Origin: JBDHUJ01 sp039809105
GTDB lineage: Bacteria; Patescibacteriota; Saccharimonadia; Saccharimonadales; UBA4665
NCBI GenBank assembly: GCA_039809105.1
Contig: JBDHUJ010000002.1
Coordinates: 1 to 59,091, forward strand
Direction of reading: 5' to 3'
Length of the DNA stretch: 59,091 bases
Part shown: positions 30,044 to 39,003 of the stretch, one piece after another
Position numbering within the stretch: the first letter of the stretch is position 1
Layout of the letters: the number at the start of each line of letters is the position of its first letter
Position numbers and translations under genes: made by a program
The notes under the pieces: generated by a model
What the model was told of the DNA's origin: nothing
Database searches by the model: none
What the model saw: only the letters and a program-made list of their open reading frames with translations

Positions 30044-31435
30044 GTGGAAAGCCAAAATTCGGAAGAGCAGCCAGTGCAACCGGTACCGACCGGACCGAAG
30101 CTGCAAGTCGGCACCGACAAGAAGCAAAAAGTAAAACACCGGATAGTAGTGCTCGCCAGTACTAGCGCGGCAGTACTCCTGTTGGTCGTGGCCGGCGGAG
30201 TTGTGTTGCTCATGAACCTGGGGTCTGGGCAGAAAAAACAGCCGGTGGTCGCCGCAAAAACACAGCAGCAAAATACCGCGGAGACAAGCGGCCCGAACGC
30301 AACCGACCCGGTAGCCCGCGGCAAGTACCTTTCGCACGACAATTGTAGTGGCACCGGCAGCAAAACCCTCAGCGCAGCACCGATGAATCCTTCCGACCTG
30401 AGCGTTATCTTGCCCTACGGGTTGACCGCCGGTGGCCACGTAACACCCGTCGACCACCAGTACTTCTTAGGAAAGAATCAAGCAGCTGCCGCCAGTACCT
30501 ACTCTGTCTACGCGCCAGCCGATGGCGCCATTGTCAGTGTCGAAGCCCGTCCGCGCGGCACCGGCGCGACCGACTACCGCGTCGTTATCAGCTACTCCTG
30601 CACGTTCTTCAGCTACTTCGACCTCGCGAACAGTCTAGCGCCGACGCTCGCCGCCAAACTGCCAGCCGGTTACCAGACAAAGAGCGGTCCGCAGTACGTC
30701 AAGGTGCCGGTCAAGCAAGGCCAAGTGCTGGCCATGGTCGGCGGCCAGTCGCTCGATTTCGCCGTCTGGGATACGACCAAAACCATGAGCGGCCTGCTGG
30801 TACCCAAGGCGTACAACAACTACGAACCGTGGAAAATCAATACCGTCGAGCCAACAGCCTATTACACCGACCAAGTCAAAGCCCAGTTGCTGCCGCTGTA
30901 CGCCCGCACCGTCGAGCCGCGCGATGGTCGGATAGGATATGACATAGACGGCACGGCCTCCGGCAACTGGTTCAAACAAGGTACGAACGGCTACATCGGT
31001 TCGTTCAAGGAGTCCACCTTCAATCCGCAGACGTACGCCGACGGCCATCTTTCCATCGCCCCTGACTTATATGACCCAAGCGGCTGGATCTTCTCGACCG
31101 GAGCCGTGAACCACGGTACGCAATACGCCATCAAAGCACCTACCACGACCCCAGACAAACTTACCGTCGGTGGCGAGCCGGTCAAGTACCAGCTCGTCCA
31201 GGTGCGTCACGTCGATGAACTCGGTAGGACCTGGCTCGGCGCGGCACCGGCGAAAAGCATCACGCTCAGCACGACTTACGCCACCGCCCAAGGCACCGCA
31301 CTGGTGCAACTCACCGCCAAACGCGAGCTAAAAGTCGAGCTCTTCCCCGGTAAAACCCCAGCCCAAGTCACCACCTTCACGACTGCCGCCACCCTCTACA
31401 CCCGCGGCGACGACGCCACGACTATGTCCAGATAG
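30044..31435 (+). CDS. Membrane-anchored extracytoplasmic protein, M23-like region
   Basis: The 463-residue protein has a cytosolic N-terminus, one membrane helix (about 34-58) and a large outer part. A region with G-G-H-V-T-P-V-D-H-Q-Y-F and Y-A-P-A-D-G-A-I-V-S-V-E (near 128-170) follows the G-x-x-x-P-x-D-H and A-P-x-x-G-x-V pattern of M23/LytM peptidoglycan hydrolases, but the zinc ligands are not all present, so it may only bind. The rest is beta-rich and unknown. The only usable start near the N-terminus is a GTG at 30044. Confidence 0.6.
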   Translation: MESQNSEEQPVQPVPTGPKLQVGTDKKQKVKHRIVVLASTSAAVLLLVVAGGVVLLMNLGSGQKKQPVVAAKTQQQNTAETSGPNATDPVARGKYLSHDNCSGTGSKTLSAAPMNPSDLSVILPYGLTAGGHVTPVDHQYFLGKNQAAAASTYSVYAPADGAIVSVEARPRGTGATDYRVVISYSCTFFSYFDLANSLAPTLAAKLPAGYQTKSGPQYVKVPVKQGQVLAMVGGQSLDFAVWDTTKTMSGLLVPKAYNNYEPWKINTVEPTAYYTDQVKAQLLPLYARTVEPRDGRIGYDIDGTASGNWFKQGTNGYIGSFKESTFNPQTYADGHLSIAPDLYDPSGWIFSTGAVNHGTQYAIKAPTTTPDKLTVGGEPVKYQLVQVRHVDELGRTWLGAAPAKSITLSTTYATAQGTALVQLTAKRELKVELFPGKTPAQVTTFTTAATLYTRGDDATTMSR

Positions 31436-31478
31436 TTATCGAAAGAGCGCTAAGTAGAATAGATTGCCGTCTAGGCTA

Positions 31479-31567
31479 GTAGTTTGGCGTCCACCCTCCA
31501 GACCCCGAGCCCAACAGTGTACTCAACATGACAGCTGATAGTACGCTCGTATGGTAGGCAAAACTAC
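31479..31567. repeat. Weak inverted repeat between convergent genes
   Basis: GTAGTTTGGC (31479-31488) faces GCAAAACTAC (31558-31567) with one mismatch; the right arm contains the TAG stop of the minus gene at 31564. Same stop-codon placement as the longer elements. Confidence 0.4.
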
Positions 31568-31740
31568 AATTCAGTTCGAGTCTCAACCAGTTGCGCTTTT
31601 ATGATTTCTTCGACTGTCATCGTTTGGAGCATTTCGACGAGCTGCTGTTCACACTCACCCTCGGGAATCATCGGGTCAGTATCTGCGATATCGGTAAAGT
31701 ACCAACCGGTCTCCAAATGCGAGTCATTAGGTTTTTCCAT
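31564..31740 (-). CDS. Small acidic hypothetical protein
   Basis: The 58-residue protein is rich in Glu, Asp and Thr (D-I-A-D-T-D-P-M-I-P-E-G-E-C-E) with a C-terminal helix V-E-E-I-I-K-A-Q-L-V-E. A GGAGG site eight bases before the ATG at 31740 supports translation. No family recognised. Confidence 0.55.
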   Translation of the reverse strand: MEKPNDSHLETGWYFTDIADTDPMIPEGECEQQLVEMLQTMTVEEIIKAQLVETRTEL

Positions 31741-31925
31741 GTCGCCAGCCTCCTGCATTGATTAGTAAAACTGACCTTGCTATACCACTTCTAGATTTTG
31801 TCGTGAGACTTAACAAGACACCCTCAATTCCGCTAGAGCTGCCTGCGATGTTACGCAACATATCGACTACGTTACGCGTTAAATCGTTGCCAATGGAGAG
31901 CAAGTTTTAGATACTTATCTATACG

Positions 31926-33194
31926 ATGGCCGAAACACTCCCAGCCCCCATGCTCTCCGAGCAGTTCGTAGATGAGTTCGTTGCGCACACTGCCGCCGCC
32001 CGCCCCGGTGACCACCTCGGCATTGTGGCGATGCAGTTGGCAGCCCAGGTCGAACGTGACGAGTCTGTAGTTTACGAGCTTCTGGAAAATGTAGTGGCCG
32101 CCAAGCAACGAGGTGTCCGCGCCGAGGTGATAGTCGATGGCCGCTATGTGCGGCGGATGACTCGCATCGGCAACAGAGACTATCCGAACTACCTCCCGCT
32201 TGGCAGCGAAGATGAACGCAGGGAGCGGGCTGCAACCAGAGCGCGCACTGACGCCTGGCTGGATGAGCTGCGCGACGCAGACGTCTTAGTAGAGCGCTAC
32301 CCGAGACAGTCGGCCAGGGGCTATGTGCCGCGGCTGCGGCAACTCGGAAGCCTGCATATCGCCCAGCGGCCCTTCGCGGTCATACACAGCAAGGCGGCAT
32401 TCTCCGTGGCGGCCGACGGCGAGCATACCGCCTGGGTCAACACCGGAAACCTTACCGATTCCGACTTGCGCCTCCCCTCCGCAGATGGAGCGGTCGGGAT
32501 GAACAATGTCATCATGCGCACGCGCGGGCGAACAGCGGCATTCATAGTACGCGCAGTGACTAGCGGCTTCAGCCCCGAAGCCGGCACGCACAGCTATGGC
32601 AACTCAGTGAAGATGGTGCACGATGTCGGCAATAGTGGGGAACCGGCCCGGCTTCCGACCATCCTGACGGAAGCGCTCATAGCCATAGACCCGCACCGCG
32701 ACCCTACAATCCGTGACCCGTATGAGCACACCGTATCACAGCCCAAAGCGATACTACTCCTCTCCCAGTACGCACCGAATGGTATTCTGGCCAACGCACT
32801 GACGCACGCTGCCGAAAAAGGTGCTTACGTGAGCGTTCCCTTGCAACCAGACGACGACTACCGCTCGAGGAGTTTTCCCTACAACTTCAATACCGCGGCG
32901 TTCCGCATGCGCGAAATCGGCCGGGGCGCCGAGAAACGGGCTGTGCCGTCGCATGTGAAGGCGCTTGTCGTCACCTATGCGGACGGTGCGGCCAAGCTTA
33001 TATTCGGAACTGATAATTTCGTGACGAACCTTCAGAAAGTCGTGCGCAACGAAGAGATTGCGACCGTCTTATCGATTGATACCAAGAATCCCGAAGAAGC
33101 CGACTACTTTGTCCGGCTTGTCGATTTGCTCCATAGTATCGGTGAAATCAACGAAGTGACCAAATCCAAACTGCTGGCCACGGTTTATAGCTAG
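31926..33194 (+). CDS. Phospholipase D-like protein with degenerate HKD motifs
   Basis: The 422-residue protein has two PLD-type halves. The first has V-I-H-S-K-A-A-F ... V-N-T-G-N-L-T (about 152-178) and the second S-H-V-K-A-L-V-V ... I-F-G-T-D-N-F (about 341-362). His, Lys and Asn of H-x-K...N are kept, but the Asp expected four residues after Lys is absent in both. Cardiolipin synthase and PLD nucleases share this fold; loss of Asp can be tolerated in some members. No signal peptide or membrane helix. TTGCCA and GATACT boxes with a 17-base spacer end ten bases before the ATG. Confidence 0.8.
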   Translation: MAETLPAPMLSEQFVDEFVAHTAAARPGDHLGIVAMQLAAQVERDESVVYELLENVVAAKQRGVRAEVIVDGRYVRRMTRIGNRDYPNYLPLGSEDERRERAATRARTDAWLDELRDADVLVERYPRQSARGYVPRLRQLGSLHIAQRPFAVIHSKAAFSVAADGEHTAWVNTGNLTDSDLRLPSADGAVGMNNVIMRTRGRTAAFIVRAVTSGFSPEAGTHSYGNSVKMVHDVGNSGEPARLPTILTEALIAIDPHRDPTIRDPYEHTVSQPKAILLLSQYAPNGILANALTHAAEKGAYVSVPLQPDDDYRSRSFPYNFNTAAFRMREIGRGAEKRAVPSHVKALVVTYADGAAKLIFGTDNFVTNLQKVVRNEEIATVLSIDTKNPEEADYFVRLVDLLHSIGEINEVTKSKLLATVYS

Positions 33195-33282
33195 AGCTGC
33201 GTTCAAGACAGTCCTCGTGCAGGTTTTCGGCCGCCCATTAAACGAGCCGGGGAGATTCCGGACATCTCGGTATCGTCAGAAT

Positions 33283-33314
33283 AAACAAACCGGTTTTGTG
33301 GCCGGTTTGTTTTT
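33283..33314. terminator. Bidirectional intrinsic terminator
   Basis: AAACAAACCGG (33283-33293) and CCGGTTTGTTT (33302-33312) form a perfect 11-base stem with an 8-base loop and TTTTT at the right, between two convergent genes. Confidence 0.88.
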
Positions 33315-33330
33315 CGAAATGCCGAACGTG

Positions 33331-33669
33331 TTATTTGGTCTTTGGGGCGGGGGCTTCGCCGAGGTCTTCGACTTCGAGTTCGATGCCGTTGGCGGTGCGC
33401 AGAAACAGGTTGGAAACAAGCGCCAGGACTGCGCCGTACAACCAGCCGACCAGGAACGAAACCAGCGGGATAATTACGAGTGACGCCAAGACGGCCGCGA
33501 TGCTCGCGCCGACTTTCGCGAAGAAGTTCCAGCTGTCTTGGTCGACGATGGCGGCCACGGCGCCGAACGAGGCCAAGATGCCGTATATAAGCCCGATAAT
33601 TGCGTTGGCAAAGCCGACGAATTTTGCAAATGACCCGACACCCAGCCTGCGGATAAGAATAGTACGCAT
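33331..33669 (-). CDS. Small membrane protein, DUF3566-like layout
   Basis: The 112-residue protein has a short basic N-terminus, two to three hydrophobic helices (about 18-42, 52-88) and a negatively charged C-terminal tail. The style is that of DUF3566-type membrane proteins linked with cell division in Actinobacteria and Patescibacteria, but the assignment is weak. A GGAGGG site precedes the ATG, and a TTGACA-18-TATAGT promoter lies at 33705-33734 on the minus strand. Confidence 0.6.
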   Translation of the reverse strand: MRTILIRRLGVGSFAKFVGFANAIIGLIYGILASFGAVAAIVDQDSWNFFAKVGASIAAVLASLVIIPLVSFLVGWLYGAVLALVSNLFLRTANGIELEVEDLGEAPAPKTK

Positions 33670-33704
33670 AACCTGAACCCTCCGTTTAGATATGTAGTAA
33701 CTTT

Positions 33705-33734
33705 ACTATATGGTGTATATATCACGTCTGTCAA
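33705..33734 (-). promoter_or_regulatory. Strong promoter of the membrane-protein gene at 33331
   Basis: On the minus strand TTGACA (33729-33734) and TATAGT (33705-33710) are 18 bases apart, close to the sigma-70-type consensus; transcription would start near 33697, giving a leader with a GGAGGG site. Confidence 0.75.
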
Positions 33735-33818
33735 ATAGATGTAAAAATAACCTTTACCACTTCCGCTTATGTGGTATGCTGGAGAGACAGTAGTAAAAAA
33801 TAAAAAAGGAAGAATACT

Positions 33819-34388
33819 ATGCTAGCACAAATTATTACCGAAGTTACTGACGCCGTTGCCGCCGCCGTGAACGGCGTAGATGATATCTTGGACGCCGTGA
33901 CCGGTTCGGTCAAAGGTCAAGTCGTCAACATCATACAAGGTACGGGCGACGTTGCCGGTACGACCGTCGAAACCATCGCCTCAGTTGCTAGCGGCGCCGT
34001 AAAGGGTGGCGGCCAAGTCGGCGCATCTGTCGTCGATACCATTGCCGGCACGATGAGCGGTATCGTCAAAGGCGTCAGCGAAGTCGGCGGTGATGTTGTG
34101 GAAGCCGTCCGTGGCGGCGCTGAGGGCGTCGTCAAAGCGACCGCCGAAACTGGTGGCGACATCGGCAAAGCTGCAGTGGGCGCCGTAGAAGGCGCCATAA
34201 AGGCTGCGGGCGATGTCGGCGCAGACACTGCCGAAGCAGCCAAAGCCGCTACTGGTGGCGCTCTCGACGCCGCGACCAGCGTCGGCGGCGACGCCGTTCA
34301 GACCGTCCGTGACGCCCTGCTTTCTACGGCCGCACTCCCCCGCGATGTCATAGAATCCGCTATAAAAGGCAATGACGACAAGAAGTAA
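33819..34388 (+). CDS. Repetitive amphipathic Ala/Gly/Val-rich protein
   Basis: The 189-residue protein is built of about seven imperfect units of 15-22 residues, each like V-V-D-T-I-A-G-T-M-S-G-I-V-K-G-V-S-E-V-G (one unit shown), with hydrophobic positions on one face and Gly/Asp breaks. This is the look of LEA-like, phasin-like or apolipoprotein-like helices that lie on membranes or pack against each other. It has no signal peptide. A GGAAG site precedes the ATG, and an intrinsic terminator follows at 34409, so it is a monocistronic and probably well expressed gene. Confidence 0.7.
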   Translation: MLAQIITEVTDAVAAAVNGVDDILDAVTGSVKGQVVNIIQGTGDVAGTTVETIASVASGAVKGGGQVGASVVDTIAGTMSGIVKGVSEVGGDVVEAVRGGAEGVVKATAETGGDIGKAAVGAVEGAIKAAGDVGADTAEAAKAATGGALDAATSVGGDAVQTVRDALLSTAALPRDVIESAIKGNDDKK

Positions 34389-34408
34389 CTATAGTTTTTC
34401 CTTACGGT

Positions 34409-34439
34409 AAAGGAGGGCCAAGCGCCCTCCTTTATTTTT
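34409..34439 (+). terminator. Intrinsic terminator of the repetitive-protein gene
   Basis: AAAGGAGGGC (34409-34418) pairs with GCCCTCCTTT (34424-34433), followed by ATTTTTA. Confidence 0.9.
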
Positions 34440-34525
34440 ACGAAAATCGGACGCAATAATCCTTATGCTTCGTGCTATACTGTGGCCTAGACACAGTTAT
34501 CAAATACTAAACACTATTTATCTTC

Positions 34526-36607
34526 ATGGAACCAAAACCTACACCGGCCAGCCCGCCGGAACCACAGAGTGATTTGCCAAACGTACCGATGCCCGCCGAG
34601 CAAGCTCCCGAAACACCCGATAGCTTTCAGCCTGTCGTCATTGCGCCCACCGTACATGGCGCCGGGTTGACGCCTATCTCACACGACCCAAAACCCGCCG
34701 CACCAACTCCGGCCACCCTCGTCTCCGTACCGTCATCAACCGACAGCGTGTCAACGGCGACTGCTGCAACGCAATCGACCGACGAACCGACAACGCCAAC
34801 CGAGGTCACCACAAACCCGACACCTACCCCCGCTCTTACACCTGCAAACCTCGAACCGGCACAAGTTAACACAACGCCTCTTTCGACAGGACCGGCTAGC
34901 GCGGTACCATCCGAGATACCACCAGCCGCCGAAACGCCCTCACCCGCCAGTCCAGCCCCACCGGCCCAGGTATTCAGTAGCACCTTTGCGCCAGAGGTTC
35001 CGGAAAAGAAAAGTAAGAAAAAACTCTTCCTGCTCACGGGCGGCGGCGCGCTACTCGCATTATTGCTCGCTGGCGGCTTCGTGTTCGGCTACTACCTGCC
35101 GAACACGCCTTCGCACGTCTGGAGCACCGGCTTGAACCGGACCGGCAAGGCGCTCGACAGCATCGTCACTTCCGCCACCGAGGAAAAGAAGCTGGAAACC
35201 TACAAGACATCGGAGATTTCCGGCAATTTCAAAGCGACCTACGGCGGCCAGTCTTACAGCGGCGAGTTGACCAGCGCGTTCGACGACGCCAATAGTGACA
35301 GCGGCCTGACTATCAGCACCAAAGACAAGACCGGCAAGACGACCGACCTGAAAGTACTAGCCAAGACCAACATCGCCAGCGGCAACAACTTCCCCGACAT
35401 CTACTTCCAGATTGTCGGCCTCAAATCGCTCGGCCTCGACCAGTACATCCCGAACATCTCGTCGTACGATAGCAAGTGGATTCAGATTGACTCGAAATAC
35501 TTGGAGTCTATCGGCGCGACGTACCTGAGCGGTACCGATAACAACCAAAAGGAAGTTACCAGCAGCGACGTCGCCGAACTGGCCCGCTCGGCCACCAATG
35601 TCACGACCGATTACCTCCTCACGACCGACAAAGACAAAGCGGTCTTTACGCAGCAGAGCTTCGTCGGCAAAGAGACGGTGGACGGCGTCAAAGCCTACCA
35701 CTACACTGTCGGCATCGACAAAGACCACGCCAAGGCTTATTGCACCGCGCTCAGCAACGCTATGCTTTCGAGCAACGCCTACAAAAAGGTCGCTCAACCC
35801 AAAGACGACGAACTCGCCAAGGCCAAGGAAAACGCCGCCAAAGACTGCCAGACCACTGTGGATGAGGACTTCAAAGCCACTGACACGTTCGACCTTTGGG
35901 TCGACAGCAAGTACAAGCTGGTTTACAAAGTCCGCGTGTACGACGAAAAAGACAAAGGCATATACACCGATATCGGCCAACTATACAAGGGCGACGACAA
36001 GCTCTCGCTGTTCGCAGCTTGGCACGACACGAAAGCCAAGAGCGACAGTAAGTTCACCGTCGACACCGACCTCAAGACCAACGCCACTACCGGTACCTTT
36101 ACCGCCAAAAGCGACAGCGAAGATTCCCCGTATGACCTGACGGCGACCGTCAAGGCCACGCTTTCGAACAAAGATATTAAGTTCACCAAGCCGTCGCCAA
36201 CCGTCCCCATCCAAGATGTGCTTGCTGCCTTCGGCTATACCGCACCGGCGGCAAGCAGTCCAAGCACGTCAACCACAACAGCCTCAGTCAGTTCGAAAAG
36301 TAAAGACGCCGAAAGCAAAACAGACATAAACAGCCTGGAGGCGCACATAGAGGCATACTACGCCCAGCACGGCACCTACCCCACGCTTAGTTTGCTCAAT
36401 AACCCTACTTGGCGGGCAACAAACATGAAGGGACTCGATAGCGCGGCACTGACGCCGCCGGACAGCACAGCCACGACTGTGGCCACGACAGTCAGCGCAA
36501 GCCAATACGGCTACACGGCTTCTGGCTGCACCAGTAGCGACTGCACCGGATACACTCTGTCGGCAGTATTATCGGACGGAACAGTGTACACCAAAAAGAG
36601 CGAATAA
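34526..36607 (+). CDS. Large anchored surface protein with Pro-rich N-terminus and pilin-like C-terminus
   Basis: The 693-residue protein has a cytosolic Pro/Thr/Ala-rich stretch (1-155), a basic K-K-S-K-K-K before one membrane helix (about 165-190), a beta-rich outer domain of about 390 residues and a final domain (about 595-693) with T-D-I-N-S-L-E-A-H-I-E-A-Y-Y-A-Q-H-G-T-Y-P-T-L. This last motif is typical of type IV pilin or pseudopilin cores following the N-terminal helix, here without the prepilin leader. It may be a surface sensor or pilus-linked protein. A TATACT box lies at 34479-34484. Confidence 0.65.
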   Translation: MEPKPTPASPPEPQSDLPNVPMPAEQAPETPDSFQPVVIAPTVHGAGLTPISHDPKPAAPTPATLVSVPSSTDSVSTATAATQSTDEPTTPTEVTTNPTPTPALTPANLEPAQVNTTPLSTGPASAVPSEIPPAAETPSPASPAPPAQVFSSTFAPEVPEKKSKKKLFLLTGGGALLALLLAGGFVFGYYLPNTPSHVWSTGLNRTGKALDSIVTSATEEKKLETYKTSEISGNFKATYGGQSYSGELTSAFDDANSDSGLTISTKDKTGKTTDLKVLAKTNIASGNNFPDIYFQIVGLKSLGLDQYIPNISSYDSKWIQIDSKYLESIGATYLSGTDNNQKEVTSSDVAELARSATNVTTDYLLTTDKDKAVFTQQSFVGKETVDGVKAYHYTVGIDKDHAKAYCTALSNAMLSSNAYKKVAQPKDDELAKAKENAAKDCQTTVDEDFKATDTFDLWVDSKYKLVYKVRVYDEKDKGIYTDIGQLYKGDDKLSLFAAWHDTKAKSDSKFTVDTDLKTNATTGTFTAKSDSEDSPYDLTATVKATLSNKDIKFTKPSPTVPIQDVLAAFGYTAPAASSPSTSTTTASVSSKSKDAESKTDINSLEAHIEAYYAQHGTYPTLSLLNNPTWRATNMKGLDSAALTPPDSTATTVATTVSASQYGYTASGCTSSDCTGYTLSAVLSDGTVYTKKSE

Positions 36608-36706
36608 CCGAGATACGGCCCGGGGCAGCCAGCCGGATATCGGCCGGAAGGGCGCGTAGTTTATGGCTGCACAGGGTCCGCCGGTGGGTCAGTCGGCGGC
36701 GTGGGG

Positions 36707-37315
36707 TCAGTCGGGTGGAGTCGTGGTGGTACTTGCAGCAGCTGCCGCAGGATTCGTCGCGCTAGATTGGCCGGTAGCAGCGGTGTTTTTACGGACGGCA
36801 GTCTGACTGGTCTTCTGGGTAGCCGGAGCAGCACTTGGAGTATGGGCAGAAGCGGCCGGTGAAGTTGTCGTGGCGTTGTCTGGTACCACAGACTTAGAAG
36901 GAGCCTGCGTAGTAGTCGTCCGGCCGGAGACCGATTCGGCAGTTGCAAAATGGTCCTGACGTTGCCCGCGCACCAGCAGCGCAGCCGTAATCGCTAGCCC
37001 GAGTACCAGCGCTATCCCGGCCAGACGCGCCCGGCTCGTGAAGCGGCTCTTCTGCGGTATAGGCCTAATAGCCGGTTCATGCCAATACAGCTTGCCGGAA
37101 ACTTCGCGCCGAGCACCTTCGACGCGATATGTTTCGCCGACGGCCAGGGCTTGGAGGACGTGAATATCGCGGTTCAGCGACAAGCGCGGACCATGAGCAG
37201 TCTGAAACAATAGCTGCGCACACGGCTGGCCGGAAGCGTATTGGATCTTCACTAGCCGGCCGACGAAACCGCTGACACTGCTCAGTTTGGCTACCATATC
37301 TTCCCGATGCATCAC
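36707..37315 (-). CDS. Membrane protein with OB-like N-terminus and Thr/Ser-rich tail
   Basis: The 202-residue protein starts with a beta-rich cytosolic part (residues 8-68: F-V-G-R-L-V-K-I-Q-Y ... L-L-F-Q-T-A-H-G), has one membrane helix (about 95-113) and ends in some 85 residues almost only of Ala, Ser, Thr, Pro and Gln, a flexible outer stalk. Not recognised. A direct repeat of GGGTCAGTCGG lies just behind its stop. TTGACA is seen upstream on the minus strand (37346-37351), with no clear -10. Confidence 0.55.
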   Translation of the reverse strand: MMHREDMVAKLSSVSGFVGRLVKIQYASGQPCAQLLFQTAHGPRLSLNRDIHVLQALAVGETYRVEGARREVSGKLYWHEPAIRPIPQKSRFTSRARLAGIALVLGLAITAALLVRGQRQDHFATAESVSGRTTTTQAPSKSVVPDNATTTSPAASAHTPSAAPATQKTSQTAVRKNTAATGQSSATNPAAAAASTTTTPPD

Positions 37316-37390
37316 TATTCATCTTAATACTTTATTTGCATTTGTGTCAATAAAACATTAAGCGTTAGCGTTTCCAGTCCGAATGAGGCT

Positions 37391-37490
37391 GGCCCCCTGT
37401 ACTTTTCCGTAAGACAGGGGTCACCCCGCGGAGGTGGGAGTGATAGCGACCAGCGGAGCACCCCTGGCGTCGGAAAAGTACAGGGGGGCC
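37391..37490 (-). repeat. Structured element family 1, copy 2
   Basis: The core (37403-37477) is almost identical to copy 3 and similar to copy 1. The arms GGCCCCCTGTAC and GTACAGGGGGGCC are specific to this copy and complementary with one extra G. It starts five bases behind the stop of the minus gene at 37495. Confidence 0.78.
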
Positions 37491-37494
37491 ATGA

Positions 37495-38421
37495 TTAGCC
37501 GGTAGTCTTGCGCTCCTTATTCTCTTTGTCTTTCGGTTTTTTCGGCTTCTTGACCTTGCGTACTAGTTTGGCGGTTCTGGCTTTCTGCTTCGCGACTACC
37601 GGACCAGCTGCTTGTTTTGTATCTTGCAGCGCCGATGTGGCCGCCCGCTTGACCTCCCGGAATACCTCCATCTGCTCAAGTTTGGCCAGCCGCGTCCCCA
37701 GCCAGCGCCTACAGTGCCCGAGTACGATACCGAGCTGGCGTACCACCTCGACAGACGCAGCGCGTATGTCACGCCCCACCCGCACTAGGCGAGGCCGCAC
37801 CCATACCAGAAAAGCGGCCATCTGCACCCGCGCCGCCGTATATAGACGTTTCCCGTCAGCACCCAGCTTCTGCAGCGCCCGGCCAGTGGCCGCTGCGGCC
37901 AGTAGCAGGCGCTTCCGAAGCGGCTTCAGCTGCGAACGGAGGCGCCAATACGCGGCGAAGAGCTGCCGCTTCCAGGTTGTACGGCGCGACACGACAGGGG
38001 GCGTTTCCGGCTCGTCTGCTTCGGGCTCTGTGGAAGTGATAAAGTCAGGCACCACGCCTTCTGCTTCAAGGACGATGGGGCCGAGTTCAGCCGCCACCTC
38101 TTCCGAAGCCGCTTCTTCCGCAGGTATCTCTTTCGCAGTCTCGGCCTCTGCCAAGGTCAGACGCCGAACGCGCTGTCTCCTGGCGGCCGCACGGAATACA
38201 CCCACAACCACAGCCAGCACTACGATAGCCACGATACCCCACAACATGGCCTGCGGCGAAACGACGATATTCGTCCCCGGCACTTCGCCTCCCAGCAAGA
38301 AGCCAAGTACAGCATTGCTGACGGTATCGCTCAGCAGCACCTGCCACAAAATAAGTGCCACCACGAGTGCTGCTACCACCTTCTGCCATCCCTTGAGTCT
38401 AGGCTGCGGCTTACCTGCCAT
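37495..38421 (-). CDS. Hypothetical membrane protein with long basic tail
   Basis: The 308-residue protein has two membrane helices (about 15-32 and 60-80), an acidic linker (90-140) and a C-terminal half of about 160 residues rich in Arg, Lys, Leu and Ala, ending in K-K-P-K-K-P-K-D-K-E-N-K-E-R-K. The basic part is predicted helical and would lie in the cytosol, possibly on nucleic acid or acidic lipid. No family recognised. Confidence 0.6.
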   Translation of the reverse strand: MAGKPQPRLKGWQKVVAALVVALILWQVLLSDTVSNAVLGFLLGGEVPGTNIVVSPQAMLWGIVAIVVLAVVVGVFRAAARRQRVRRLTLAEAETAKEIPAEEAASEEVAAELGPIVLEAEGVVPDFITSTEPEADEPETPPVVSRRTTWKRQLFAAYWRLRSQLKPLRKRLLLAAAATGRALQKLGADGKRLYTAARVQMAAFLVWVRPRLVRVGRDIRAASVEVVRQLGIVLGHCRRWLGTRLAKLEQMEVFREVKRAATSALQDTKQAAGPVVAKQKARTAKLVRKVKKPKKPKDKENKERKTTG

Positions 38422-38507
38422 TACGCGCGACGTCCCCCCTGTCTACACATCTTCTGCATACACCTTAAAGCATCTGCCGGTTTTTTGCGAGTCAATCTGG
38501 CCGGAAT

Positions 38508-38613
38508 CTGACCCACCAGCACTTTTTCCGTAAGACAGGGGTCACCCCGCGGAGGTGGGAGTGATAGCGACCAGCGGAGCACCCCTGGCGTCGGAAAAGT
38601 GCTGGTGGGTCAG
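38508..38613 (-). repeat. Structured element family 1, copy 3
   Basis: Arms CTGACCCACCAGCAC (38508-38522) and GTGCTGGTGGGTCAG (38599-38613) are perfectly complementary over 15 bases and differ from the arms of copies 1 and 2; the core between is shared. The right arm includes the TGA stop of the GtrA gene. A 7-base direct repeat CCGGAAT flanks the arms (38501-38507, 38616-38622), and the right one is the last coding sequence of GtrA. Confidence 0.8.
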
Positions 38614-38999
38614 GACCGGAATACGCGGCGGCTGTACCACAAGTAGTTCCAGACAATGGTCACCGTGGTGGCACAGAGTTTGGTAGCCAGCGTCAGTACG
38701 GTTCCTGTCAGCCAGCCGCCGAACAGCCGGGCAGTGGCATAGAGGATGAGCGGTTGCAGCACCCACAGGCCAGCCAGTGTCACGGCCAGGAATACCGGGA
38801 GCTGGCCTTTGCCGCCTGCGGTCCGGAATGTGAAATGCCGATTGAGCAAGAAGCTGCTGGCTAAGCCCAGGCTAGTCGAGCACAAGTTCGCCAGTATGGC
38901 CGGCCAGCCGAAGTGCCGTAGTAGCGTATACGCGCCGATGTCGAGCCCAGTGTTCAGGCCCCCGACTAGCAAAAACCGGACCCGAGTGCCATGGAGCAT
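38610..38999 (-). CDS. GtrA family membrane protein
   Basis: The 129-residue protein has four membrane helices with the GtrA pattern: F-L-L-V-G-G-L-N-T (near residues 9-17), L-A-S-S-F-L-L-N-R-H-F-T-F (near 46-58) and W-N-Y-L-W-Y near the end. GtrA proteins are thought to move polyprenyl-linked sugars across the membrane or assist glycosyltransferases. The start at 38999 follows the stop of the DUF5666 gene by four bases, so it is the last gene of the operon beginning with the GT2-GT39 fusion. A longer frame reading into the DUF5666 gene is not needed. Confidence 0.9.
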   Translation of the reverse strand: MLHGTRVRFLLVGGLNTGLDIGAYTLLRHFGWPAILANLCSTSLGLASSFLLNRHFTFRTAGGKGQLPVFLAVTLAGLWVLQPLILYATARLFGGWLTGTVLTLATKLCATTVTIVWNYLWYSRRVFRS

Positions 39000-39003
39000 T
39001 ATA

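Noticed and set aside
36608..36706. Additional gene downstream of the protein at 34526
   Set aside because: Only short frames of low-complexity Pro/Leu/Arg are found; the stretch holds GC-rich palindromes (CCGGATATCGG) and a GGGTCAGTCGG direct repeat.
7593..38613. Integron attC sites for the family 1 hairpins
   Set aside because: They lie behind stop codons like attC sites, but here the core is conserved and the arms vary, the reverse of attC, and no integrase or R-box GTTRRRY pattern is seen.
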